A stretch of 64,000 nt of DNA from Dyadobacter sp. MSC1_007 (GTDB lineage Bacteria; Bacteroidota; Bacteroidia; Cytophagales; Spirosomataceae), in contig NZ_JAMOZL010000017.1 of assembly GCF_023667495.1 (NCBI RefSeq), positions 62,001-126,000 of the forward strand. The letters are read 5' to 3'. The position numbers and the translations under genes are program-made. This document shows, in pieces, positions 14,452-23,350 of the stretch. The notes under the pieces are model-generated. The model was not told where the DNA came from, made no database searches, and saw only the letters and a program-made list of their open reading frames with translations. Position 1 is the first letter of the stretch; every line of letters begins with the position of its first letter.

Positions 14452-16167
14452 TCAGACCACTGCCAGCCGCTTTTTCAGATAGACTTCAATCTCTTCCAAT
14501 GATAATGCGTTGAATGTCATGTCTTTGGTCAAGCCACCTTTTCTGGCGTTGGCGACGCCGTAGTGCATATCCAGATAACCTTCCTTGGAATGGGCATCGG
14601 GGTTGATACTTAGCATTACACCTTTTTCCATGCAATAAGAAATCCAGCGCCAGTCGAGATCAAGGCGCCAGGGGGACGCATTGATTTCCACTACAACATT
14701 ATATGCGGCGCAAGCGTCGATTACCACTTTGTGATCGATCGGGTAACCTTCGCGGGAAAGCAGTAATCGGCCTGTTGGGTGTCCCAGGATTGTAGTGTAA
14801 GGGTTTTCTATGGCTTTGAGTAAACGTGTGGTCGCTTTTTCAAGCGACATCGTGAGATTGCTATGCACAGAAGCCACAATGTAATCGAACGAAGCAAGTA
14901 TTTCAGTGGGATAATCCAAAGAACCGTCGCCCAGAATATCCGACTCGATGCCTTTCAATATCTTGAATGGCTTTGCGGGATTCTCGGCGGCGAACCTCGC
15001 ATTCAGTTTCGCGATCTCTTCATGCTGCCGGATCACCTCTTCAATTTTAAGGCCTTGCGCATAAGTGGCGGTTTGCGAATGGTCAGCGATTCCGAGGTAT
15101 TCAAAACCCAACTCTCTGCAATACAGCGCCATTTGTTCAAGCGTATGCTGGCCGTCGGAGTAAGTGCTGTGATTGTGAAGGATACCTTTCAAGTCGTCCC
15201 ACGTAACCAGTTGGTCGGGTGTGTGTGTCTCCGCCCAGGTAAACTCGCCCGCTCCCTCGCGCATTTCCGGGACAATATAAGGAAGCCCTATTTTTTCATA
15301 GATCGCCTGCTCACTGTCGGTCGTCTCGTAATATGCCTGCTGCCAGATCGAATTACCCGATGACGCCCGCATACCGAGGTGTTCGGCGTCGGCGGTTTCC
15401 AGGAAAAGCTCGTTGACAAGGCGCTCAGGCTTCACAGCTACTATCTCGACCGCCACCGCGACGTCTTGTATATTTCCCCGCCACACAAAAGGCGAAGACG
15501 ATTTTTCATCCTGCACAAGCTGCTCGATTTCACCGATTGTATTTTGTAAAAGCGCCGGCGAATCGGTACCGACGACGACACGGATCGTTTCAACGGTTTC
15601 CGATTTCCTGCGGATCTCGCCTGCGGCTTCCACCTGTTCAAACGTCTTTTTCAGTTCCTGTATAATCAGATCGGAGACTGCCGCCGCCTTATCCATTCTG
15701 AGCTTACCGGCCTGGTCTTTCAAAAATGCCAGTGAATCGAGGATTTTCTGTTGCGTGCTCCCTCCAAAACCTTTGACTTTCGCAACGGTCCCGTTCAGAC
15801 AGGCCAATTCGAGCTCATGCAGGTTGTCGATGCCCAGTTCCTGCCATAGCACGGCGATTTTCTTTGGGCCAATGCCTTTGATATTAAACATTTCCATCAC
15901 TCCCAGCGGTGTGTTGGCAATCAGCTCTTCCAGTTCAGGAAATGTGCCGGTTTGTGCGATCTGCACAATTTTACCAGCGGTACTTTTCCCAATCCCCTGC
16001 AATTTAACCAGCTCCTGCTCGGTCATGTACTGCAATTCACCCTCCTTGTATTTATCCAGATAAAACGCTGCGACGGAATATCCCTTGATCTTAAAAGGGT
16101 CTGCATTATGCAATTCCAGCAGTTTAGCGGTAAGTTCCAGGATCTCGACAATTTCAGGATTGCTCAT
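14452..16167 (-). CDS. polX: PolX-like HhH/PHP protein with a degenerate polymerase palm
   Basis: 571 aa, the normal length of bacterial PolX (family X DNA polymerase fused to a PHP 3'-5' exonuclease, used in base-excision repair). Helix-hairpin-helix motifs are visible: GIGKSTAGKI (~58-67), IKGIGPKKIAVLW (~96-108), KGFGGSTQQKIL (~132-142). The palm motif normally read GSxRR…TVxDLD. Here it is AGEIRRKSETVETIRVVV (~182-199), so the two catalytic Asp positions hold Thr194 and Arg196, and the third acid appears as Glu241. The PHP domain (~331-571) keeps its metal ligands: HNHSTYSDG, ADHS, E in KGIESD, SVHS, GHPTGR, NPDAH. I infer loss of polymerization with the PHP phosphoesterase retained. Confidence 0.85.
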   Translation of the reverse strand: MSNPEIVEILELTAKLLELHNADPFKIKGYSVAAFYLDKYKEGELQYMTEQELVKLQGIGKSTAGKIVQIAQTGTFPELEELIANTPLGVMEMFNIKGIGPKKIAVLWQELGIDNLHELELACLNGTVAKVKGFGGSTQQKILDSLAFLKDQAGKLRMDKAAAVSDLIIQELKKTFEQVEAAGEIRRKSETVETIRVVVGTDSPALLQNTIGEIEQLVQDEKSSSPFVWRGNIQDVAVAVEIVAVKPERLVNELFLETADAEHLGMRASSGNSIWQQAYYETTDSEQAIYEKIGLPYIVPEMREGAGEFTWAETHTPDQLVTWDDLKGILHNHSTYSDGQHTLEQMALYCRELGFEYLGIADHSQTATYAQGLKIEEVIRQHEEIAKLNARFAAENPAKPFKILKGIESDILGDGSLDYPTEILASFDYIVASVHSNLTMSLEKATTRLLKAIENPYTTILGHPTGRLLLSREGYPIDHKVVIDACAAYNVVVEINASPWRLDLDWRWISYCMEKGVMLSINPDAHSKEGYLDMHYGVANARKGGLTKDMTFNALSLEEIEVYLKKRLAVV

Positions 16168-16428
16168 AGGGATTGTGATTAAAAAATACTTTGCGAATTA
16201 CGAAGTCTGGATCAGCATTTGCAAATCTGGCGCCGACTCAATGCAAACGAGTCGTCAAGTAGTTATTTCCGGGCAGTGCCTTAAATAGGAAAACCGGTCA
16301 TTAAATACTCCGGTTAAAAACATTTATAATTATAAAATAAAGCTAACGATAGCCGGTAACCGTCACACCGGCGTAATATTCAACAACATATATATACCCA
16401 TCTTAAACACTGACCATTTCAAAAAACA

Positions 16429-17700
16429 ATGAATGCAGACCAATTGAAAAGTTATCGCCGGGAAATTCATCATCACCTCACACAGGAGCTTCTTCCGTTC
16501 TGGGAAAACAGATGTGTCGATAAAGAAAATGGCGGTTTTATTACGCATTTCGACAATGCAGGCAACGATTCGGGAGAGGATGAAAAATCGCTTATTGCAC
16601 AAACACGCACGGTTTACACATTTTCGTCGGCACACCGCGCCGGATACGGCGAAGGCCGGTATGTGGCTATTGCCAAACATGGCGTCGATTTCCTGATCGA
16701 TAAGATGTGGGACAAAGAAAATGGCGGTTTTTATTGGCTGATGGACCGCAAGGGAAATGTCAAAATCGATGAAAAGATCGTTTACGGCCACAGTTTTGCA
16801 ATATATAGTCTTGCCGAATATACCCTGGCTACCGGTGATCCACGTGGTTTGGAATATGCCGAAAAGGTTTTTGACCTGCTTCAAATATATGGTGCCGATA
16901 CCTATTATGGCGGCTATTTCGAGATGTTCCACCGTAACTGGGAACTGAAAGGGCCAGGCGCTGCCGGCGGCGACCGCAAAACGCTCGATGCGCATATGCA
17001 CCTCATGGAAGCATTCACCACTCTGTATGAGGCAAGCGGGAAGCAGGTGCACAAGCGGAAGCTGATGGAGATGATCCAGCTATTGATCCACAAAATCATG
17101 CACCCGGAGTTCAAAACCGGGATCCCGCAATTCTGGGCAGACTGGACGGTAGCCCCCCAAATCAAATTTGACATTATCTGGGGCTGGGACCGCTTTTCCG
17201 AAGACGGTATGAAGAGCTCTGCCGAGGATAATACCAGCTATGGCCATAATGTAGAGTTTGCGTGGCTGCTCATGCACGCGCTCGACATCGCTGGCGTACC
17301 CTATGACGACTATCAGGAACAGCTACTGGCATCTTACGACCATGCTGTGGCGCACGGGATTGACTGGGAGTACGGTGGCGTGTACGTGGAAGGCTCGCAT
17401 GCGGGCGAGGTATATGACCGCGAAAAGGAGTTCTGGCAACAGGCGGAGGTCATCATCGGAATGCTCGATGCTTACCGGGTTTATGGGGATGAAAAGTACC
17501 TGAAAGCCTACGACGCTGTACACCGGTTTGTATTTGACCACATGATCCACAAGTCGGTTGGTGAATGGCTGCCGCTGCTCACCCGCCAGGGCGAGCCGAT
17601 CTGGAAGCATATGAGCCATTCCTGGAAAGTGAACTACCATTCCGTGCGTTCGATGGTCCAGGGGATCGTAAGACTGGATAAACTGATCGGAAATCAATAG
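16429..17700 (+). CDS. AGE-family epimerase, cellobiose 2-epimerase-like
   Basis: 423 aa (alpha/alpha)6-barrel enzyme of the N-acylglucosamine 2-epimerase family, which epimerizes the C2 of a reducing-end sugar. The motifs favour cellobiose 2-epimerase: ENGGF, DAHMHLMEAFTTLYEA (~187-202), SYGHNVEFAWLL (~268-279) and a late SHSWKVNYHSVRSM, containing His residues that act as catalytic bases in that family. Known enzymes convert cellobiose to glucosyl-mannose for mannan-type catabolism. It is cytosolic, without a signal peptide. No glycoside phosphorylase is adjacent, so the substrate is inferred from family alone. Confidence 0.85.
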   Translation: MNADQLKSYRREIHHHLTQELLPFWENRCVDKENGGFITHFDNAGNDSGEDEKSLIAQTRTVYTFSSAHRAGYGEGRYVAIAKHGVDFLIDKMWDKENGGFYWLMDRKGNVKIDEKIVYGHSFAIYSLAEYTLATGDPRGLEYAEKVFDLLQIYGADTYYGGYFEMFHRNWELKGPGAAGGDRKTLDAHMHLMEAFTTLYEASGKQVHKRKLMEMIQLLIHKIMHPEFKTGIPQFWADWTVAPQIKFDIIWGWDRFSEDGMKSSAEDNTSYGHNVEFAWLLMHALDIAGVPYDDYQEQLLASYDHAVAHGIDWEYGGVYVEGSHAGEVYDREKEFWQQAEVIIGMLDAYRVYGDEKYLKAYDAVHRFVFDHMIHKSVGEWLPLLTRQGEPIWKHMSHSWKVNYHSVRSMVQGIVRLDKLIGNQ

Positions 17701-17861
17701 TTTTTTGCAAGAATTTGGACATTCAGGGTAAAAATTTGCTCATCGTTTCCCTTTGAATATGCCTGAAAAGCGCAATGCGTGATGGAATGGTTCTTTACAA
17801 TAGTAGGGTAATACAATGCTTGAAAAAAGCATTAATTATCAAACTAAAAAACCCGGAAATC

Positions 17862-18059
17862 ATGAGTGCTTTCACACAACAAGTAAAGGGAAATTGGACA
17901 GAACTGAAAGGAAAATTCAAGCAGCAATATGCCGACTTGACTGACGACGACCTGTTATATGAAGAAGGAAAAGAAGATGAACTTCTTGGAAAAATTCAGA
18001 AAAAGATCGGTAAGACCAGAGAGGAAGTAGAAGCGGAAGTAGCTGATTGGTCACGCTGA
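17862..18059 (+). CDS. CsbD family stress-response protein
   Basis: 65 aa, starting at the ATG at 17862 (an in-frame start at 17775 would add unrelated sequence). It has the CsbD signature: VKGNWTELKGKFKQQYADLTDDDLLYEEGKED (~7-38, of the family form GkwkqlkGkvke…lTdDDl…GkrdeL), then a LLGKIQKKIGKTREEVEAEV helix. CsbD/YjbJ proteins are small, charged and abundant under general stress; molecular role unknown. Monocistronic with a strong terminator. Confidence 0.92.
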   Translation: MSAFTQQVKGNWTELKGKFKQQYADLTDDDLLYEEGKEDELLGKIQKKIGKTREEVEAEVADWSR

Positions 18060-18081
18060 TTTTTTTAACACAGGTCGATAT

Positions 18082-18117
18082 AAAGCCCCGGAATCGTCAA
18101 TTCCGGGGCTTTTTTTG
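18082..18117 (+). terminator. Intrinsic terminator after the CsbD gene
   Basis: Stem AAAGCCCCGGAA (18082-18093) with TTCCGGGGCTTT (18101-18112), a short loop, and a run of seven T. Confidence 0.93.
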
Positions 18118-18171
18118 TAGTAGTATCCGCGGCGGGCTTTCTTTTTGAAGTATATTTCAAAACACGAAATC

Positions 18172-19188
18172 ATGACTTCCGCTTCTGTAATGAATCCAAA
18201 TGAAATTCCCGTCGGTATTGTTGGTTTAGGCTTAATGGGTTGCAGCATTGTGACCTGCCTGCTCATCGCCGGTCATCCGGTAGTGGCTGTGGCTCCGGTA
18301 AGTGCCGACCTGGAACATGCCGGGCGACGCATTAAGGAACACCTGCTCAATTCCTGGCAGAACGGCATTATAGACAACGAGCCGGAGTATTACCTCAAAA
18401 GACTGATCATTACGGAAGACTATTCAGTACTATATCCCTGCAAGCTGGTCAACGAATGCACGATCGAGAATATCGATATCAAGAAATCGGTGTATGAGAA
18501 AATTGAGAAAGAGATTGCCAGCGATGCACTACTAACCAGTAACACCTCTGCCATTCCCATCAGCCAACTTCAAAAACTAACCCAGCATCCCGCCCGTTTC
18601 CTGGGACTGCATTGGACCGAACCGGCCCACACTACGCGCTTCCTGGAAATCATCTGCGGCGATGAAACCGAAATTCAAAACGGTGAATATCTTTATGAAC
18701 TTTCGCATTTATGGGGCAAGGAGCCTATTCTCGTGCGGAAGGACATTGCCGGGTTTATTACCAACCGCCTCATGTACGCGATGTACCGCGAGGCTATTAG
18801 TCTGGTAGAAAATGGCTATGCCACAATTGAAGACGTGGACCGGTCGTGCCGAAATAATGCCGGCTATTTTATGACGCTCGTAGGTGTATTCCGCTGGATG
18901 GACCTGACCGGCGTCCCAGCCTACCACACGGTAATGAAAAACCTCCTTCCTACCCTCAACAACAGCACCAAAGTCCCTGAACTCATCGACAAAGTCGTAC
19001 GTGAAGGTGGCAAAGGCGTGCTAAACTCGCACGGTTTCTACGAATATGAGCCAGGCGAAGCAGAAGTTTGGGAAGAAGTATTTAAAGAATTCACCTACGA
19101 AATACGCGAACTAGCGCTGAAATATCCCACTGATATTGTGAAGAGAAGGCTTGATGAGAGGAATGCGGGTGTGGAAACAGAAAGCTAA
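18172..19188 (+). CDS. 3-hydroxyacyl-CoA dehydrogenase family protein
   Basis: 338 aa from the ATG at 18172 (an in-frame ATG at 18145 is also possible; a TATATTTC box near 18150 favours the later start). The NAD-binding Rossmann motif GIVGLGLMG lies near residue 16. The NAD and catalytic regions follow the 3HCDH family: NECTIEN, SNTSAIPISQL, a FLGLHWTEPA segment in place of the usual GmHFfnP, and KDIAGFITNRL beginning the C-terminal dimerization domain. It probably oxidizes a 3-hydroxyacyl-CoA or a related hydroxy acid. No other beta-oxidation genes are adjacent, so the substrate is open. Confidence 0.85.
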   Translation: MTSASVMNPNEIPVGIVGLGLMGCSIVTCLLIAGHPVVAVAPVSADLEHAGRRIKEHLLNSWQNGIIDNEPEYYLKRLIITEDYSVLYPCKLVNECTIENIDIKKSVYEKIEKEIASDALLTSNTSAIPISQLQKLTQHPARFLGLHWTEPAHTTRFLEIICGDETEIQNGEYLYELSHLWGKEPILVRKDIAGFITNRLMYAMYREAISLVENGYATIEDVDRSCRNNAGYFMTLVGVFRWMDLTGVPAYHTVMKNLLPTLNNSTKVPELIDKVVREGGKGVLNSHGFYEYEPGEAEVWEEVFKEFTYEIRELALKYPTDIVKRRLDERNAGVETES

Positions 19189-19332
19189 TTTTCTTCAATA
19201 AAAAAACGCAAAAAACCGATCATTTTAACGAAAAACGTGGTTGTAATCATGAGTCTTCAGTAGTTTTGAACTAACCTTGGCAGGCTGCTCCTAAACCGGA
19301 AAAAAGATATTTTTTAGTAAATCAGATTCCAA

Positions 19333-20655
19333 ATGAATGACTTCCTCGCCGCCAGATCACAAATGGCCCTCTCCCTGGGCTTCCATATCATTTTCTCCTG
19401 TATCGGAATGGTCATGCCGTTCTTCATGGCAGTTGCCCATTATTATTATCTCAAAACAAACCAGATAGTCTATAAAAACGTCACCAAAGCTTGGAGCAAG
19501 GGAGTAGCGATTTTCTTTGCGACCGGGGCTGTGTCGGGGACGGTTTTATCTTTCGAACTCGGGCTTTTATGGCCGGGGTTCATGAAACACGCCGGACCAA
19601 TTTTTGGAATGCCGTTTTCTTTGGAAGGAACGGCATTTTTTATTGAAGCAATTGCTCTGGGCTTCTTCCTTTACGGCTGGGACCGGTTCAACAAATGGTT
19701 CCACTGGTTCACGGGCGTGGTCGTGGGCGTGAGCGGGCTTGCCTCGGGCATACTCGTCGTGGCCGCCAATGCGTGGATGAACAGCCCGGCTGGTTTTGAC
19801 TACGTTAATGGCGAATACCTGAACATCGACCCGATCGCCGCGATGTTTAACGACGCGTGGTTTTCACAGGCATTACACATGACGATTGCCGCATTTGCCG
19901 CGACCGGTTTCGCAGTCGCCGGTGTTCATGCTATGATGATCCTGAGGGGCAGTAATGTCCTCTTTCATACCAAATCCTTTACCATTGCAGCGATATTCGG
20001 CTGCACGGCGGCGATCCTGCAACCATTAAGCGGCGATATTTCCGCCAAAGACGTCGCCATTCGCCAGCCTGCCAAACTGGCCGCCATGGAAGCGCATTTT
20101 CATACTGAAAAATCTGCTTCGCTAGTGGTAGGCGGCATTCCGGACGAAGAAAATAAAAAGGTGGATTTCGCTGTCAAACTGCCCGGTTTCCTGAGCTTTC
20201 TGGCACACGGCGACTTTGAATCCGAGGTAACCGGACTGGATAAGATCCCCGCCGAAAACCATCCGCCAGTCGCAATTACCCATTATGCATTTCAGATTAT
20301 GGTGGGAATGGGTATGGCCATGATGCTAGTAGCGGTGCTTTATTTTATCGCATTATGGAAACAGCGGACCTGGCTTCAAAAAGATTGGCTGTTTAAGCTG
20401 TTTGCATTTACAACCCCGCTCGGCTTTATTGCCGTGGAAGCAGGCTGGACGGTTACCGAAGTGGGCCGCCAGCCCTGGATCATTTATGGCGTCATGCGTA
20501 CAGCCGACGCCGTAACCCCCATGCCCGGTATCGCCTACTCGTTCTACCTTTTTACAGCCATTTATTTCTCATTAGCCCTGTTCGTAATCTTCATGCTCTA
20601 TCGGCAGATTAAGATGGTAGGGATGCTTTACGACCATACGGGGGGCGGGGTTTAG
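19333..20655 (+). CDS. cydA: Cytochrome bd-type ubiquinol/menaquinol oxidase subunit I
   Basis: 440 aa, about nine membrane helices. Subunit I binds the quinol and the haems b558, b595 and d and reduces O2 to water. The N-terminal haem ligand His18 is in GFHIIFSC; the signature GRQPWIIYG with preceding WTVTEVGRQPW is present. At 440 aa the quinol-binding Q loop is the short type, as in CIO-like oxidases. Paired with cydB, but separated from it by an unusual 219-bp repeat-rich spacer. The enzyme suits low oxygen or nitrosative stress. Confidence 0.95.
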   Translation: MNDFLAARSQMALSLGFHIIFSCIGMVMPFFMAVAHYYYLKTNQIVYKNVTKAWSKGVAIFFATGAVSGTVLSFELGLLWPGFMKHAGPIFGMPFSLEGTAFFIEAIALGFFLYGWDRFNKWFHWFTGVVVGVSGLASGILVVAANAWMNSPAGFDYVNGEYLNIDPIAAMFNDAWFSQALHMTIAAFAATGFAVAGVHAMMILRGSNVLFHTKSFTIAAIFGCTAAILQPLSGDISAKDVAIRQPAKLAAMEAHFHTEKSASLVVGGIPDEENKKVDFAVKLPGFLSFLAHGDFESEVTGLDKIPAENHPPVAITHYAFQIMVGMGMAMMLVAVLYFIALWKQRTWLQKDWLFKLFAFTTPLGFIAVEAGWTVTEVGRQPWIIYGVMRTADAVTPMPGIAYSFYLFTAIYFSLALFVIFMLYRQIKMVGMLYDHTGGGV

Positions 20656-20874
20656 AAAAAGAGGAAAAGGGACGAAGGAGGAAAGGGATAAAGAAGGAAG
20701 GAAAAGACAAAAGGGAGAAAGGGACAAGGGACAAAAAGCACCTCTTAGGTAACAAAAAAGCCCCTCCTCCCTTTCCCCCCTCCTCCATACTCCCCATTAA
20801 TTCACTCATTCCCCGTTCCACGGCGGCTTATTCAATCATTCACTCATTCACTCATTCAAAATTGAACATTAACA
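20656..20874. repeat. Purine tract, pyrimidine tract and TGAATGAG-type repeat in the cydA-cydB spacer
   Basis: 20656-20735 is nearly all purine on the plus strand (GA-rich). 20760-20790 is nearly all pyrimidine (CCCCTCCTCCCTTTCCCCCC), so the two could pair into a long imperfect hairpin. 20801-20868 has TTCACTCATTC units. It includes a 24-mer at 20805-20828 (core CCGTTCCACGGCGG) that recurs exactly at 47740-47763 and, inverted, at 48972-48995. No open frame crosses it. Confidence 0.75.
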
Positions 20875-21900
20875 ATGCTCTACATCGTCATCACATACTT
20901 ATGGGCTTCTATTCTGCTTTACTTGCTGCTGGGCGGGGCGGATTTTGGTGCGGGGATTATTGAGCTTTTTACTTCACAGAAAAACAAGCAAATCACGCGC
21001 AAGACTTTATATTCGGCTATTGGACCGATCTGGGAAGCCAATCACATGTGGCTGATCATCGCCATCGTAATCTTATTTGTGGGTTTTCCTGTGATCTATT
21101 CCACCATGTCGGTGAATTTGCACATTCCACTGACAGTGATGCTCATCGGGATTATCGCCAGAGGAACTGCATTCACTTTCCGGCATTATGATGCGGTGGT
21201 GGACGATATGCAGCATCTTTACAACTCCATATTCGCCGTTTCCAGCTTTATTACGCCGCTTTTCCTGGGAATTATTGCAGGCAGCGCTGTGTCCGGGCAT
21301 ATCGATCCGACAGCCAACTCATTTCTATCCGCTTATATTTTCAGCTGGCTGCACTGGTTTCCTGTGTCGGTCGGCTTGTTTACGGTGGCGATTTGCGGCT
21401 TTCTGGCTTCTGTTTATCTCATCGGTGAAACGAAAGTCGAGTTTGAGCGGCTCCGGTTCGCGCATAAGGCACAGTTCTTCAACATCGCGGCTGTGGTATG
21501 CGGCGTATTGGTTTTTACGGCCGCCTATTTTGAGCACATCCCACTGATTGAATGGGTATTTGGAAACTGGGTGGGCCGCATTGCGATCCTTTCGGCTACT
21601 TTGTCGCTGGTGTGGATGTGGTATCTGCTATACCAGGGCAAAATTGCATTGTTGCGGCCATTGGCGGGATTTCAGGTGACTATGATCCTGCTCACCACCA
21701 CTTACCGTCACTTCCCGAATATCGTCATTCTCAAAGGTGGCGGTTACCTCTCGCTGCTCGAACACAGCGGCCACGATAAAACGATCGAATCACTTGGCAT
21801 TGCTTTGCTCGCCGGGAGTGTTTTGATATTGCCCGCATTGTTTTACCTGATTTACAGCTTCCAGACCAGACCGCTCGAAGCTGGTCGGGATGGCCATTGA
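20875..21900 (+). CDS. cydB: Cytochrome bd-type oxidase subunit II
   Basis: 341 aa, about eight membrane helices, partner of CydA. The N-terminal motif LLLGGADFGAGIIELF and the GPIWEANHMWLIIAIVILFVGFP region are standard for CydB. Subunit II stabilizes the haem centres of subunit I. It follows cydA in the same direction; the repeat-filled gap may affect their stoichiometry. No cydX-like small ORF or cydDC is seen nearby. Convergent with the small membrane protein gene, 13 nt between stops. Confidence 0.94.
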   Translation: MLYIVITYLWASILLYLLLGGADFGAGIIELFTSQKNKQITRKTLYSAIGPIWEANHMWLIIAIVILFVGFPVIYSTMSVNLHIPLTVMLIGIIARGTAFTFRHYDAVVDDMQHLYNSIFAVSSFITPLFLGIIAGSAVSGHIDPTANSFLSAYIFSWLHWFPVSVGLFTVAICGFLASVYLIGETKVEFERLRFAHKAQFFNIAAVVCGVLVFTAAYFEHIPLIEWVFGNWVGRIAILSATLSLVWMWYLLYQGKIALLRPLAGFQVTMILLTTTYRHFPNIVILKGGGYLSLLEHSGHDKTIESLGIALLAGSVLILPALFYLIYSFQTRPLEAGRDGH

Positions 21901-21913
21901 TCTTCACAAAACT

Positions 21914-22207
21914 CTATTTCCAGTCGGGTTTCGAGACCATTACGATGATAATGTAGATCAAAAAGAATACGAAAAACAGCAGTAACGGCGCGGCGGGAAC
22001 CCAAAGCACAACATTAGCAGTAGAAAGCTTGCCTGCATTCTTCAGACTGAATGCGATCAGCACGACAACACCCAATACAAACCCGATGAGGTTCACCATC
22101 CCGTTGTGCCCGCCGTATTTTAGTGTAAATGCATCATAAACCGCATTACCGATCACGCCAAGAATGGCAATGGCGTTGATTACAACACCTGCAATAAACC
22201 AGAACAT
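21914..22207 (-). CDS. Small integral membrane protein, unknown function
   Basis: 97 aa from the ATG at 22207; an in-frame start at 22348 would add a polar, non-conserved stretch. Three hydrophobic helices are visible: MFWFIAGVVINAIAILGVIG (~1-20), MVNLIGFVLGVVVLIAFSL (~36-54) and VLWVPAAPLLLFFVFFLIYIIIVMV (~66-90), with short charged loops. No family is recognised. It is convergent with cydB and alone on its strand. Confidence 0.65.
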   Translation of the reverse strand: MFWFIAGVVINAIAILGVIGNAVYDAFTLKYGGHNGMVNLIGFVLGVVVLIAFSLKNAGKLSTANVVLWVPAAPLLLFFVFFLIYIIIVMVSKPDWK

Positions 22208-22457
22208 AACTGACAGATTTTGAAGTATTAAGCAATCTACACGTTTTCTACCGATAACCCGAGGGCCATTTATTATCTGGCCCGGCGCCGCGGCTACGCC
22301 TTCTTGTCCACTTGCCCAAAGACCCACTCGATAAGCAAAACCAGCCATTTGGAAATTAAAAAAACAACTACCCTTCCCTTTATGCCATTTTGTAGGGAAA
22401 AAGGAATTTAGTCCACATCACCTGCCCGAAAATGGCACGCCGCAACCACGTCACACT

Positions 22458-23207
22458 ATGATTAGAGCCTTGATTATTGATGACGAGCCTAAGGCCCGTA
22501 ACGTTCTGCACCAATTTATAATCAGCTTCGTGCCGGAAATCGGCGAGGTCAAAACGGCTGCTTCTGTGGAAGAGGCCCGGGGTATTCTGGAATTCTACTA
22601 TCCCGATATTGTTTTCCTTGATGTTGAGATGCCTCATCAAAGTGGTTTTGATTTTCTGAGGATGTACGAAAATGCCGAATTTGACGTGATTTTTACCACT
22701 GCATTTAATCAATATGCGATCCAGGCAATCAAATTTAGCGCACTGGATTTTCTGCTTAAACCATTCAGTCCCGAAGACCTTCGTGAGGCAGTCAAGCGGC
22801 ATTTCACGAAACACGAGACCTTCCGGCAGAAAAAATTGCTCTACGATAACCTCACCGGCAATATCGAAAAGAGGGATATGAAAGATTTCCGGCTCGCCGT
22901 GCCTTCCAGCGAAGGGGTATTCTTTTTTATGATCAATGAAATCCTGCGCCTGGAAGCCGATCGCAACTACACGATCATTCACTTGCTGGGCAAGCGCCCT
23001 TTTATCGCCAGCAAAACGCTCAAACACTTTGAAGAAATGCTGGAAAAATTCCGGTTTATCCGCACCCACAAATCGCACCTCGTTAATCTCGACCACATCG
23101 TCCGGATCAGTAACAACAACGAGTTTATCATACTTTCAGACGGCTCACGCATCGAGGTTTCCCGCAGGAAAAAAGAAGAAGTACAAGTGCATCTCAACAT
23201 CCGTTAA
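22458..23207 (+). CDS. LytTR-type response regulator (orphan)
   Basis: 249 aa. An N-terminal receiver (~1-120) has the acidic pair IIDDEPKA, phospho-acceptor Asp55 in IVFLDVEMP and Lys in LDFLLKPF. The C-terminal LytTR DNA-binding domain (~145-247) includes EILRLEADRNYTIIHL, FIRTHKSHLVNLDHI and SDGSRIEVSRRKKEEV. Its usual partner, a LytS/YehU-type histidine kinase, is not adjacent on either side, so it is an orphan here. The 250 bp upstream shows no gene. Confidence 0.92.
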   Translation: MIRALIIDDEPKARNVLHQFIISFVPEIGEVKTAASVEEARGILEFYYPDIVFLDVEMPHQSGFDFLRMYENAEFDVIFTTAFNQYAIQAIKFSALDFLLKPFSPEDLREAVKRHFTKHETFRQKKLLYDNLTGNIEKRDMKDFRLAVPSSEGVFFFMINEILRLEADRNYTIIHLLGKRPFIASKTLKHFEEMLEKFRFIRTHKSHLVNLDHIVRISNNNEFIILSDGSRIEVSRRKKEEVQVHLNIR

Positions 23208-23350
23208 TCGCTTCACTACTTAGCTACAAAACAGTGCATTGGAGTTTTTCTGCGAGATGAGGGATACATCTTCGTAAAAAAATATAATTCCTTTGCATTG
23301 TTTTGTTTTACTTTACACCCGTTCCTCAATCTATTAATTTTTTACTCTCT

